64,000 bases of DNA, from assembly GCF_001905905.1 (NCBI RefSeq), contig NZ_LIVT01000003.1, forward strand, positions 124,001-188,000. The letters run 5' to 3'. The translations under genes were made by a program, and so were the position numbers. Position 1 is the first letter of the stretch, and each line of letters begins with the position of its first letter. This stretch comes from Streptomyces sp. CB02366. Lineage in GTDB: Bacteria > Actinomycetota > Actinomycetes > Streptomycetales > Streptomycetaceae. This document shows positions 49,706 to 57,651 of this stretch, piece by piece. Below the pieces are notes generated by a model. The model was not told the DNA's origin, searched no databases, and saw only the letters and a program-made list of their open reading frames with translations.

Positions 49706-50253
49706 GATTAACCCTTCTCGCACTGATTGCCCCGTGGCGGAGCGCCCTGCCCAACCCGGCCCGGGACCTTTTGGTTGCGCGCGTTCACCCGAATGCCGGA
49801 CGCCGGGAGGGGCCGCGCGCTCTGTTCGCACGGCCGCCCGTTCGTGAAGGAATTGCGCACACCCTCGTCTGCACTATTCGCCCGAACGGGCGGGCGATGG
49901 TCACCGGTTCTGACGCACACTCGCTTCGCCGGGACGAGACCGCCGCGGTCAACCACACGTGAAAGGGCTTGAGTTGGCGGCGAATCGTTTTTCTCTCTCC
50001 GGCAGCCGGGATACGCAAGACCTACGGACATCACCTATTCGGGTGATTACACAACTTCCACTCAACTCCAAGTTTCCCGCTCGGCCCCGAGTCGTTAGGG
50101 CAACCGTGCAGCGCGCACGTCTTCACCAAGTTTTTCACCGGGGTTTCCCGCGGGCTCCGGCCGTGCTGCGGCTCCGCCGTCCTACGGCCGCCCGTCCCCG
50201 CGTGCGAAGCGCCCACGCGATGTCCTCGCGAATGTCCTAAGGAAGGGCAAGTA
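49706..50253. other. 548-bp divergent control region between rodlin 3 and the anchored chaplin
   Basis: No credible gene. It holds the rodlin 3 promoter (49751-49779), a 6-bp-arm inverted repeat ATCACC-TATTCG-GGTGAT (50030-50047) upstream of the chaplin, and AT-richer stretches (around 49981 and 50050-50075). Its length suggests control by several developmental regulators. Confidence 0.6.
49751..49779 (-). promoter_or_regulatory. Sigma-BldN-like promoter of rodlin 3
   Basis: CGCAAC (49774-49779), 17 bp, GGTTGG (49751-49756) on the minus strand, with the same -35 and spacing as rodlin 1. Confidence 0.5.
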
Positions 50254-50904
50254 ATGCGACAGGTCCTGAAAAAAAGCATGATCGCCACGGCGGCCGCATC
50301 GGGCCTCCTGGCGGCGGTGGGCGGCACCGCGCACGCCGACGCGGCGGCCGAGGGGGCGGCGGTCGGCTCGCCGGGAGTCGGTTCGGGCAACACCGTGCAG
50401 GTGCCGGTGCACATCCCGGTCAACGTCTGCGGCAACACCGTCAATGTGATCGCCCTGCTGAATCCCGCCTTCGGCAACAAGTGCGTGAACGCCGACGGCC
50501 CGAAGCACGACCACCCGCCGGTCGACAAGCCTCCGGTGGACAAGCCTCCGGTGGACAAGCCGCCCGTGGACAAGCCCCCGGTCGACAAGCCTCCGGTGGA
50601 CAAGCCGCCCGTGGACAAGCCCCCGGTCGACAAGCCGCCCGTGGACAAGCCCCCGGTCGACAAGCCCCCGGTGGACGAGCCCCCCGTCGACGAGCCGCCT
50701 GTCTACCAGCCCCCGACCGACACCCCCGGTACCGACACCCCCGGCTCGGAGACTCCCGGCTCCAACACGCCCGGACCCAACACTCCGGGCGCGCACCTCG
50801 CCGACACCGGCGCCGCCGACCTGGGGCTGGCCGCCGGCGCGAGCGCCGCGCTGCTGCTCGGCGGCGCGGTGCTGATGCGCCGCGCCCGCGGCGCGCGGGA
50901 CTGA
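50254..50904 (+). CDS. Sortase-anchored chaplin with PPVDK repeat stalk
   Basis: A 216-residue precursor: signal peptide to about 30, one chaplin domain (about 38-78, VHIPVNVCGNTVNVIALLNP with Cys59 and Cys77), a stalk of ten PPVDK and two PPVDE repeats (from about residue 88), a TPG-rich linker, then LADTG (182-186), a hydrophobic helix and an RRARGARD tail. LAxTG is the class E sortase signal in Streptomyces, so it is wall-anchored. Long chaplins ChpA-C have two chaplin domains; this has one plus a Pro-rich stalk. ATG after GGAAGGG. Confidence 0.92.
   Translation: MRQVLKKSMIATAAASGLLAAVGGTAHADAAAEGAAVGSPGVGSGNTVQVPVHIPVNVCGNTVNVIALLNPAFGNKCVNADGPKHDHPPVDKPPVDKPPVDKPPVDKPPVDKPPVDKPPVDKPPVDKPPVDKPPVDKPPVDEPPVDEPPVYQPPTDTPGTDTPGSETPGSNTPGPNTPGAHLADTGAADLGLAAGASAALLLGGAVLMRRARGARD
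50516..50710 (+). repeat. 15-bp coding tandem repeat (PPVDK)
   Basis: Twelve full 15-bp units plus a degenerate thirteenth (PPVYQ) in the chaplin gene; the units alternate between GTGGACAAG and GTCGACAAG cores. Copy number is likely variable between strains. Confidence 0.9.
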
Positions 50905-50936
50905 TCGGGGCTGACAGAGCTCCCACGGGAGAACGG

Positions 50937-50972
50937 GGTCCGGCCGGGCAGCGGGGACTGTCCGGCCGGACC
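50937..50972 (+). terminator. Terminator of the anchored chaplin gene
   Basis: A perfect 11-bp stem (GGTCCGGCCGG / CCGGCCGGACC) followed by TTTG, 33 bp past the stop. The rest of the gap to 51188 shows no gene. Confidence 0.9.
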
Positions 50973-51188
50973 TTTGCGTGTGCGCCTGCGGCAGTCGGTC
51001 CGCCGTGGCCGGGCTACGGGCGCGGACTCCAGCGGCGGTTCGAGCAGGCTCCCCGCTCAGGCCGGGCCCGAACGCGCCGTCCGTTTCTCGGACCAGGCGT
51101 CGAGCATGCGCCCGACCGGCCCGCGAAGACCTCCGAACCGTATGCGGCCCTTCACGCCGCATCCACCTGGTTCCGAGGGAAACCGGCC

Positions 51189-52409
51189 TCAGTCACCGAT
51201 GCGTTCGAAGATCGCGGCGAGGCCCTGGCCGCCGCCGATGCACATCGTCTCCAGGCCGTACCGGGCCTCGCGGCGGTGGAGTTCGCGGGCGAGGGTGGCG
51301 AGGATGCGGGCTCCGGTGGCGCCGACCGGGTGGCCGAGCGAGATGCCCGAGCCGTTCACGTTGATCCGCTGCTCGTGGTCCGTCTCGCCGAGGCCCAACT
51401 CCCGCGTGCAGGCCAGGACCTGGGCGGCGAACGCCTCGTTCAGCTCGATCAGGTCGAGGTCGGCGAGGGTGAGGCCCGCCCGGTCCAGGGCGGTGCGGGT
51501 GGCGGTGACGGGGGCGATGCCCATCGTCGCCGCGGGAACCCCGGCGCGGGCGAAGGAGACGAGGCGGACGAGGGGGGTGAGACTGAGGCGTTCGGCGGTC
51601 GCGGCGCTGGTGACCAGGCAGGCGGCGGCCGCGTCGTTCTGGCCGCTGGCGTTGCCCGCGGTGACGGTGGCGTCCGGGTCCGATCCCGCCATCACCGGGC
51701 GCAGGGCGGCGAGTTGTTCGGCCGTGGTGTCGGGCCGGGGGTGCTCGTCGGCGGTGACGGTCGTCTCGCCCCTACGGGTGCGCACGGTGACGGGGACGGT
51801 CTCGGCGTCGTAGCGGCCCTCGGCGGCGGCGCGGGCCGCGCGCCGCTGGGAGCGGAGGGCCAGGGCGTCCTGGTCGGCGCGGCTGATGCCGTACTCGCGG
51901 CGCAGGTTCTCCGCGGTCTCGATCATGCCGCCGGGGACCGGGTGGTGGACGCCGCCGGCGGTGACGCGGCCGCGGGCGAGGGCGTCGTGGAGCTGGAGGC
52001 CGGGGCCCTTGATGCCCCAGCGTCCGTCGTGGGTGTAGTAGGGCGCGGCGCTCATCACGTCGACGCCGCCCGCGATCACCACGTCGCTGAACCCGGCCCG
52101 GATCTGCATGGCCGCGTCCAGCACCGCCTGGAGCCCGGAGCCGCAACGGCGGTCGACCTGGGAGCCGGTGACCGTGGTGGGCAGTCCGGCGTCCAGCGCC
52201 GCGACCCGGCCGATGGCGGGGGCCTCGCTGGTCGGGTAGGCGTGGCCGAGGATCACCTCGTCGACCCGTGCGGGGTCGATGCCGGTCCGGGCGACGATCT
52301 CCGTGATGACGTGCGCGGCCAGCGCGGCGGGGGTCTGCTGGGCGAAGGCCCCGCCGAACCGGCCGATGGGGGTGCGCAGGGGTTCGCAGATGACGACGTC
52401 GGGCTGCAC
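51189..52409 (-). CDS. Acetyl-CoA acyltransferase (thiolase; 3-oxoadipyl-CoA thiolase-like)
   Basis: A 406-residue thiolase. Nucleophile Cys89 is in DRRCGSGLQAVLDAAMQI, the catalytic His in NGSGISLGHPVGATGARILA and the second Cys in ETMCIGGGQGLAAIFER; IELNEAFAAQ is also intact. It cleaves a 3-oxoacyl-CoA to acetyl-CoA and a shorter acyl-CoA. GTG at 52407-52409 after GGAAGG. Nearby CoA-transferase and 3-hydroxyacyl-CoA dehydrogenase genes suggest an aromatic-acid or dicarboxylate pathway (3-oxoadipate type), not general beta-oxidation. Confidence 0.9.
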   Translation of the reverse strand: MQPDVVICEPLRTPIGRFGGAFAQQTPAALAAHVITEIVARTGIDPARVDEVILGHAYPTSEAPAIGRVAALDAGLPTTVTGSQVDRRCGSGLQAVLDAAMQIRAGFSDVVIAGGVDVMSAAPYYTHDGRWGIKGPGLQLHDALARGRVTAGGVHHPVPGGMIETAENLRREYGISRADQDALALRSQRRAARAAAEGRYDAETVPVTVRTRRGETTVTADEHPRPDTTAEQLAALRPVMAGSDPDATVTAGNASGQNDAAAACLVTSAATAERLSLTPLVRLVSFARAGVPAATMGIAPVTATRTALDRAGLTLADLDLIELNEAFAAQVLACTRELGLGETDHEQRINVNGSGISLGHPVGATGARILATLARELHRREARYGLETMCIGGGQGLAAIFERIGD

Positions 52410-52514
52410 GGCGGGGCCTTCCTTCGGGGTCGGGGACGGGGTGCCGGGGCGGACACGGCCCGGTGGCGGGGCGGGTCGGGTGTGGGGTGACCTTCGCATC
52501 CGGTGACTGAGTCG

Positions 52515-52525
52515 GTCCAATACCG
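52515..52525 (-). promoter_or_regulatory. LysR-type motif copy B ahead of the thiolase
   Basis: The minus strand reads CGGTATTGGAC followed by CGA, identical over 11 bases to copy A at 53580. It is about 105 bp upstream of the thiolase GTG. Arms CGGT/ACCG flank ATTGG. Confidence 0.7.
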
Positions 52526-52555
52526 GATGCGCCTCTCCCTGAGATGTTCGACGTC

Positions 52556-53473
52556 TCAATCGGGCGCCGCCACCGGTCCGGCTCCGGGGGTCGGCAGGGC
52601 GTCGCGGGCGACGGCGAGCACCGCGTGCAGGGCGGCGGAGGGGTTGTCGGCCCGCCACGCCAGGGCCGCCTGGAGCCGGATGGGCGGTCCGGTGAGGGGC
52701 CGGTAGACGAGTCCGCTCTGCTGGATGTGGCGTACGGAGGTGACCGTGAGGGTGACGCCGACCCCGGCGGCGACGAGCGCCATGATGGTGTACGAGTCGG
52801 GGGCCTCCTGGACGACGCGCGGCGTGAAGCCGGCGCTCTCGCACGCCTCCGTCAGAGCGTCGCGCACGGTGGAGCCGGTGTTGGCGGGGAAGGAGACGAA
52901 CGGTTCGTCCGCCAGTTCGCCGAGCGGCACGGCGTCGTACCGGGCGAGAGGGTGGTCGAGCGGCAGGGCGCAGACCAGTTCCTCCTCGTCGATCACCCGG
53001 TGCTCCACCCCGGGCCGGTTCACCGGCAGCCGGACGAAGCCCAGGTCGAGCGAGCCGTCGGCGACCCGGTTCAGTGCGACGTTGGCGTACGTCTGGCCGG
53101 TCATGACCAGTTCGAGTCCGGGGTGCGCGGCGCGCACGGCGCGGGTGAGGCGGGGCAGCGTCTCGTGGCTGGAGGCCCCGGCGAAGCCGATGGTGACGCG
53201 GCCGTGCTCGCCCCGGCCCGCCGAGCGGGCGGCCCGTACGGCGGTGTCGAGGTCGTCGAGAACGGTCCGTACGGGATCGAGGAACGCCTCCCCCGGGCCG
53301 GTGAGCCGTACGGAGCGCGTGTTGCGGTGGAAGAGCTGGACGCCGAGTTCCTTCTCCAGCCGCCGGATCTGCTGGCTCAGCGGCGGCTGCGCCATCTGGA
53401 GGCGCTTGGCGGCCCGGCCGAAGTGCAGTTCCTCGGCCACGGCGAGGAAGGCCCTCAGATGGCGCAGTTCCAT
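52556..53473 (-). CDS. LysR-family transcriptional regulator
   Basis: A 305-residue LysR protein. The HTH is MELRHLRAFLAVAEELHFGR with AAKRLQMAQPPLSQQIRRLE; the effector domain begins near 90 (GRVTIGFAGASSHETLPRLT). It resembles the CatR/BenM/CbnR type in the QPPLSQQI helix. It is divergent from the CoA-transferase operon and upstream of the thiolase, and both control regions share an 11-bp motif, so it probably controls both, with a pathway intermediate as effector. ATG at 53471-53473. Confidence 0.92.
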   Translation of the reverse strand: MELRHLRAFLAVAEELHFGRAAKRLQMAQPPLSQQIRRLEKELGVQLFHRNTRSVRLTGPGEAFLDPVRTVLDDLDTAVRAARSAGRGEHGRVTIGFAGASSHETLPRLTRAVRAAHPGLELVMTGQTYANVALNRVADGSLDLGFVRLPVNRPGVEHRVIDEEELVCALPLDHPLARYDAVPLGELADEPFVSFPANTGSTVRDALTEACESAGFTPRVVQEAPDSYTIMALVAAGVGVTLTVTSVRHIQQSGLVYRPLTGPPIRLQAALAWRADNPSAALHAVLAVARDALPTPGAGPVAAPD

Positions 53474-53579
53474 GCGGCCCCCCTCTTCCCGGTCCCCTTC
53501 CGGTTTCCCGGTCCTCTTCCGGCGGGGCGCCGTCCCGGCGCCCCGGTGATATCCCCGGCGTCTCGATGCGAGCCTAATT

Positions 53580-53600
53580 CGGTATTGGACACCGATCAAT
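53580..53600 (+). promoter_or_regulatory. LysR-type motif copy A in the LysR/CoA-transferase spacer
   Basis: CGGTATTGGAC (53580-53590) sits inside ATTGGACACCGATCAAT, which contains the canonical LysR T-N11-A box TTG-N9-CAA (53585-53599) and also TCGGT-N7-ACCGA arms. It lies 107 bp upstream of the LysR start and about 50-70 bp upstream of the transferase start. Confidence 0.75.
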
Positions 53601-53648
53601 GGGCCCTGGCACGGTGGGGCGACCTGTACACCGACGCCGGGGAGCGCT

Positions 53649-54608
53649 GTGGAACGGACGACGGCCGACGGCGGGGCCGCGGACAAGGTCGTCTCCCTGC
53701 GGGAGGCCGTCGCGCGCCATGTGCGCGACGGGGACACGGTGAGCCTGGAGGGTTTCACCCATCTCGTCCCGACCGCGGCGGGCCACGAGATCATCCGGCA
53801 GGGCCGGCGCGGTCTGACCGTCGTGCGGATGACGGCGGACATCGTGGTGGACCAGATGCTGGCGGCGGGTTGTGTGACGCGGCTGGTCTCCTCGTTCGTG
53901 GGCAACTCCTCCGCCGGTTCGCTCGGTGAGCTGCGGCGGCGGATCGAGCGGGCCGATCCGGAGCCGCTGGAGTTCGAGGAGTACAGCCACTACGGGATGG
54001 TGTGCCGGTACCTCGCGGGGGCGCAGCGGCTGCCGTTCCATCCGCTGCGCTCGTACGGCGGGAGCGACCTGCCCTCGGTCAACCCGGCCATCCGCAAGGT
54101 CGCTTCGCCGTACCCGGGGCCGGACGGCCGGCCCGAGCAGATCTACGTGGTGCCGCCCGTGAACCCGGACGTGACGATCATCCACGCGCAGCGCGCCGAC
54201 CGCCGGGGCAACACCCAGATCTGGGGCCTGACCGGGGTACAGGCCGAAGCCGTGTACGCGGCGGACCGGGCGATCGTGGTGGTGGAGGAGCTGGTGGCGG
54301 ACGAGGTGGTCCGGGCGGACCCGAACCGCACGCTGGTCCCGGCGCACGCGGTGGACGCGGTGGTGGTCTGCCCGCGCGGGGCGCATCCCTCGTTCGCCCA
54401 GGGCTACTACGACCGGGACAACGCCTTCTACCGTTCCTGGTCCGCCATCAGCGCGGATCCGGCGCGGTTGCGGGCGTGGCTGGAGGAGTGGGTGCACGGC
54501 ACGGCGGACCACGCGGAGTACGTGGCGAAGCAGGGTGAGGAGTACTGGGCGGGGCTGGCGGTGGGCGAGGCGCTGAGTGGGCCGGTGGACTACGGGAGGC
54601 GGCTGTGA
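53649..54608 (+). CDS. CoA-transferase subunit A (3-oxoadipate/glutaconate type)
   Basis: A 319-residue class I CoA-transferase alpha subunit: VVSLREAVARHVRDGDTVSL, GFTHLVPTAAGHEIIRQGRR, SYGGSDLPSVNPAIRKVASP and NPDVTIIHAQRADRRGNTQI are conserved blocks. Pairs with the next gene; its stop overlaps that gene's GTG (GTGA, 54605-54608). Likely transfers CoA from succinyl-CoA to a 3-oxo or dicarboxylic acid. GTG at 53649 has GGGGAG a few bases upstream. Confidence 0.88.
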   Translation: MERTTADGGAADKVVSLREAVARHVRDGDTVSLEGFTHLVPTAAGHEIIRQGRRGLTVVRMTADIVVDQMLAAGCVTRLVSSFVGNSSAGSLGELRRRIERADPEPLEFEEYSHYGMVCRYLAGAQRLPFHPLRSYGGSDLPSVNPAIRKVASPYPGPDGRPEQIYVVPPVNPDVTIIHAQRADRRGNTQIWGLTGVQAEAVYAADRAIVVVEELVADEVVRADPNRTLVPAHAVDAVVVCPRGAHPSFAQGYYDRDNAFYRSWSAISADPARLRAWLEEWVHGTADHAEYVAKQGEEYWAGLAVGEALSGPVDYGRRL

Positions 54609-55474
54609 GCGGGCGGGACGGGACGCGTACGGACGGTCCCGGGGCGCCCGCCGCTCCCGCCGTACCGGAAGGGCCGGGGCGGCGGCCCGCCCGGCCGGAA
54701 GCGGGCGGGGCCGATGCTCCCGTCACCGCCTCCGAGCTGCTCTCCGTCGTCGCCGCGCGGGAACTGGCGGGCCGCCGCACGGTGTTCGCCGGGATCGGAC
54801 TGCCGACCCTGGCGGTCGAGCTGGCGGCGCTGACCGTCGCGCCGGGCATCGAGGTGGTGTACGAGTCCGGCGTCTGCGGGGCGCACCCGTCCCGGCTGCC
54901 GGAGACCATCGCGGACGCCGTCCTGATCACGGGGGCCGAGGCGGTGGTGTCCATGCCCACCCTGTTCGGCTCGGTGCTCCAGGGCGGCCACATCGACGTG
55001 GGGTTCCTGGGGGCCGCGCAGATCGACCGGTGGGGCAGCCTCAACACCTCGGTCATCGGGGAGTGGGAGCGCCCGGCGGTACGGCTGCCGGGGTCCGGGG
55101 GCGCGGTCGAGGTGATGGCGAACGCCCGGGAGGTGTTCGTCGTGATGCGCCGCCACACCCCGCGCTCCTTCGCCGCCGTCCTCGACTTCTGCACCACGCC
55201 GGGCCCGGACCGGGCGCTGGCGGACGGTATCCGCCCGCTGGGCGTCGGCGTCACCCGGGTCGTCACCGAACTCGGCGTCCTCGCGCGGGAGGGCGTCGGG
55301 GACGAACTGCGGCTGGTCGCCGTGCATCCCGGAGTGACGGTCGAACAGGTGCGGGCCGCGACCGGCTGGGAGCTGAGGACCGCGGGCCGGGTCACGACGA
55401 CGGACCCGCCCACCCCCGCGGAACTGCGGCTCCTGCGCGACGATGTCGATCCGCACCGCGTCTACCTCCGCTGA
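54605..55474 (+). CDS. CoA-transferase subunit B
   Basis: A 289-residue beta subunit. The active-site glutamate is expected in IEVVYESGVCGAHPSRLPET; GGHIDVGFLGAAQIDRWGSL and GVTRVVTELGVLAREG are further family blocks. The N-terminal 35 residues are a Pro/Ala-rich extension not needed for the fold, so the true start may be later, but the GTGA overlap favours coupling at 54605. Works with subunit A. Confidence 0.88.
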   Translation: MSGRDGTRTDGPGAPAAPAVPEGPGRRPARPEAGGADAPVTASELLSVVAARELAGRRTVFAGIGLPTLAVELAALTVAPGIEVVYESGVCGAHPSRLPETIADAVLITGAEAVVSMPTLFGSVLQGGHIDVGFLGAAQIDRWGSLNTSVIGEWERPAVRLPGSGGAVEVMANAREVFVVMRRHTPRSFAAVLDFCTTPGPDRALADGIRPLGVGVTRVVTELGVLAREGVGDELRLVAVHPGVTVEQVRAATGWELRTAGRVTTTDPPTPAELRLLRDDVDPHRVYLR

Positions 55475-55494
55475 TCCCACCCGACCGTGCTCTC

Positions 55495-55520
55495 GTCGTT
55501 CTCTTCGTTCTCTTCGTTCT
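55495..55520. repeat. 9-bp microrepeat in the CoA-transferase/dehydrogenase spacer
   Basis: TTCGTTCTC-like units, about three in tandem, form a T/C-rich stretch unusual for this genome just ahead of the dehydrogenase ribosome-binding site (GAAAGGG). Confidence 0.7.
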
Positions 55521-55541
55521 CGTCCGAAAGGGCCCATCGCC

Positions 55542-57092
55542 ATGCGTATCAGGATCGTCGGAGCCGGGGCCATGGGCCGTGGCATCGCCCAGTGGGCGGC
55601 GAGCGCCGGTCACACCGTCGAGCTGGGCGACGTGCGCCCCGAGGCGGTGGAGGAGGCGTTGGACTTCGTCGCGTCGATGCTGGACCGGGCGGTCGCCAAG
55701 GGCCGGACGTCCGCCGCCGACCGGGACGCGTCCGTGGCCCGGTTGGTGCCGCTCGCCGATCCGTGGGCGGGGGGTCCGGAGGTGGAGTTGGTGATCGAGG
55801 CCGTACGGGAGGACCTGGACACCAAGGCCGAGGTCTTCGGGAAGCTGGAGCGGGCGCTGCCCTCCTCCACCGTCTTCGCGACCAACACCTCGTCCCTGTC
55901 GGTGACGCGGATCGCGGCGACGCTTCAGGACCCCTCGCGCCTGGCCGGGCTGCACTTCTTCAATCCGGTGCCGCTGATGCGGATCGTCGAGGTGGTGCCG
56001 GGCGCCGCGACCCGCCCGGAGATCCCGGTCCTGCTGACCGCGCTGGTGGAGGGCTGCGGCCACCGGGCGGTGACCGTCGCGGACACCCCCGGTTTCCTGG
56101 TCAACCACGCGGGGCGGGGGCTGGTGACCGAGGCGCTGGCGCTGCTGGAGGAGTCGGTGGCGGACCCGGCGGAGATCGACCGGATCGCCCGGGACGTCCT
56201 GGGGCTGCGGATGGGCCCCTTCGAACTGATGGACCTGACCGGCCTCGACGTGACGGCCGCGGTGATCGACTCGATCTGGCAGGGCTTCCGGTACGAGGAC
56301 CGGTTGCGCCCGTCCTTCCTGACCCCGAACCGGGTGGTGGCGGGGCTGCACGGCCGTAAGACGGGCCGGGGCTGGTACGCGTACGGCGACGGGGCGGCCG
56401 GTCCCGCGCCGGAGAGCCCGGTCGCCGGGGACGGGGGGCGCCCGGTGTTCCTGGTCCGCGGCGGCCGGCCGGAGACGGCGGCGTACGAGGAGGGGCTGGC
56501 CGGGTCGTTGGAGGCGTCGGGGGCCCGGGTCGAGCGGGGCGCGGGGCCGTCGTCCCAGGCCGTGGTGCTGACGCCCGTCTGGGGCACGGCGGTGTCGGCG
56601 GCGGTCGCGGAGGGCGGGCTGCCCCGGGAGCGCACGTTCGGGGTGGAGGTGCTGCCGGCGGCGGGGCGGCGGCGGGTCCTCGCGGTGACGGCGGCCGGCG
56701 ACCCGGCGGCCGCCCGGGACGCGCGGGCGGTGCTGGCGCGGGCCGCCGCGGGCGAGGAGCCGTACGCGGTGTCGGTGGTGCGGGACACGGCGGGCTCGGT
56801 CGCACAGCGGCTGCTGTCCTCCGTCGTGGCGGTCGGCTGCTCGATCGCGGAGCGCTCGCTCGCCGCACCCGCCGACATCGACCTGGCGGTGACCACGGGC
56901 CTGGGCTATCCGGCCGGGCCGCTGGCGTGGGGCGAGCGCGTCGGGACGGGACGGATGCTGGCGCTCCAGCGGGCGCTGCACGCGGCGACGGGCGACCCGC
57001 GCCACCGGCCGACGCGGTGGCTCGCCGAACGGGCCGCCCTGGGCATGGCGCTGACCGATCCGGGGACTTCCCCCGCCGACTGCCTGGGGTGA
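55542..57092 (+). CDS. 3-hydroxyacyl-CoA dehydrogenase (PaaH/3-hydroxyadipyl type)
   Basis: A 516-residue NAD-dependent enzyme. The Rossmann start is MRIRIVGAGAMGRGIAQWAA; ATNTSSLSVTRIA and the catalytic His in GLHFFNPVPLMRIVEVVPG follow, then ADTPGFLVNHAGRGL and the 3HCDH C-terminal domain (MGPFELMDLTGLDVTAAVID). A second 3HCDH-type domain lies at about 430-516. The longer double-domain form is typical of PaaH. Third gene of the CoA-transferase operon, 67 bp below subunit B. Supports a route hydroxyadipyl-CoA to 3-oxoadipyl-CoA to succinyl-CoA plus acetyl-CoA. Confidence 0.9.
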   Translation: MRIRIVGAGAMGRGIAQWAASAGHTVELGDVRPEAVEEALDFVASMLDRAVAKGRTSAADRDASVARLVPLADPWAGGPEVELVIEAVREDLDTKAEVFGKLERALPSSTVFATNTSSLSVTRIAATLQDPSRLAGLHFFNPVPLMRIVEVVPGAATRPEIPVLLTALVEGCGHRAVTVADTPGFLVNHAGRGLVTEALALLEESVADPAEIDRIARDVLGLRMGPFELMDLTGLDVTAAVIDSIWQGFRYEDRLRPSFLTPNRVVAGLHGRKTGRGWYAYGDGAAGPAPESPVAGDGGRPVFLVRGGRPETAAYEEGLAGSLEASGARVERGAGPSSQAVVLTPVWGTAVSAAVAEGGLPRERTFGVEVLPAAGRRRVLAVTAAGDPAAARDARAVLARAAAGEEPYAVSVVRDTAGSVAQRLLSSVVAVGCSIAERSLAAPADIDLAVTTGLGYPAGPLAWGERVGTGRMLALQRALHAATGDPRHRPTRWLAERAALGMALTDPGTSPADCLG

Positions 57093-57115
57093 GGGCGGTG
57101 GTGCGTCCGCCCGGC

Positions 57116-57129
57116 GGGGGGGGGGGGGG
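57116..57129. repeat. G14 homopolymer in an intergenic spacer
   Basis: Fourteen G in a row between the dehydrogenase stop and the VOC start (57202); non-coding in both. Confidence 0.9.
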
Positions 57130-57201
57130 AGAAGCGCGCCGCCCGGAGGGGTGACCGATTCCTCCAAGACGGCGGCGGGGCCGGGCGCCTACGGTCGGGA
57201 C

Positions 57202-57651
57202 ATGACTCCACGATTCGACGCCATCAGCATCATCACGGCCGATCTCACCGCCTCGCTGGCCTTCTACCGGCGGCTCGGCCTGGACATCCCCGAGGGGGCG
57301 GAGTCCGCGCCGCATGTCGAGGTGGTCCTGCCGGGCGGGCAGCGGCTGTTGTGGGACACGGAGGAGGTCATCGCCTCGTTCGATCCGGAGTGGAAGCGTC
57401 CGGCGGGCGGTGAGCGGGTGGCGCTCGCCTTCGCCTGCGACGGCCCGCAGGAGGTGGACGCGCTGTACGCGGAGCTGGTCGCGGCCGGGCACACCGGGCA
57501 CCTGGAGCCGTGGGACGCGGTGTGGGGGCAGCGCTACGCGGTCGTGCTGGACCCGGACGGCTGCGGGGTGTCGCTGTTCGCCCCGGCTTCCCCGGCGGCC
57601 TCCGCGGACGCCCCCTCTCCCGGAGCCGGCGCCTCGTCCGGCGTGAAGTAG
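57202..57651 (+). CDS. VOC-superfamily protein, overlapping the AraC gene tail to tail
   Basis: A 149-residue VOC protein: FDAISIITADLTASLAFYRR, GLDIPEGAESAPHVEVVLPG, and the closing YAVVLDPDGCGVSLFAPASP. In the DPDG-type end the metal Glu/His is absent, so a binding rather than enzymatic role is possible. Its last 118 bp (57534-57651) are antisense to the AraC gene's tail. Start ATG at 57202; no strong ribosome-binding site. Confidence 0.85.
   Translation: MTPRFDAISIITADLTASLAFYRRLGLDIPEGAESAPHVEVVLPGGQRLLWDTEEVIASFDPEWKRPAGGERVALAFACDGPQEVDALYAELVAAGHTGHLEPWDAVWGQRYAVVLDPDGCGVSLFAPASPAASADAPSPGAGASSGVK

Noticed and set aside
50031..50663. Minus-strand reading frame rich in STGGL repeats
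   Set aside because: It is the antisense of the PPVDK stalk of the chaplin gene; the plus frame has signal peptide, chaplin domain and LADTG.
51001..51188. Possible gene between the chaplin terminator and the thiolase
   Set aside because: Frames there are short, Arg-rich and without start signals; treated as non-coding.
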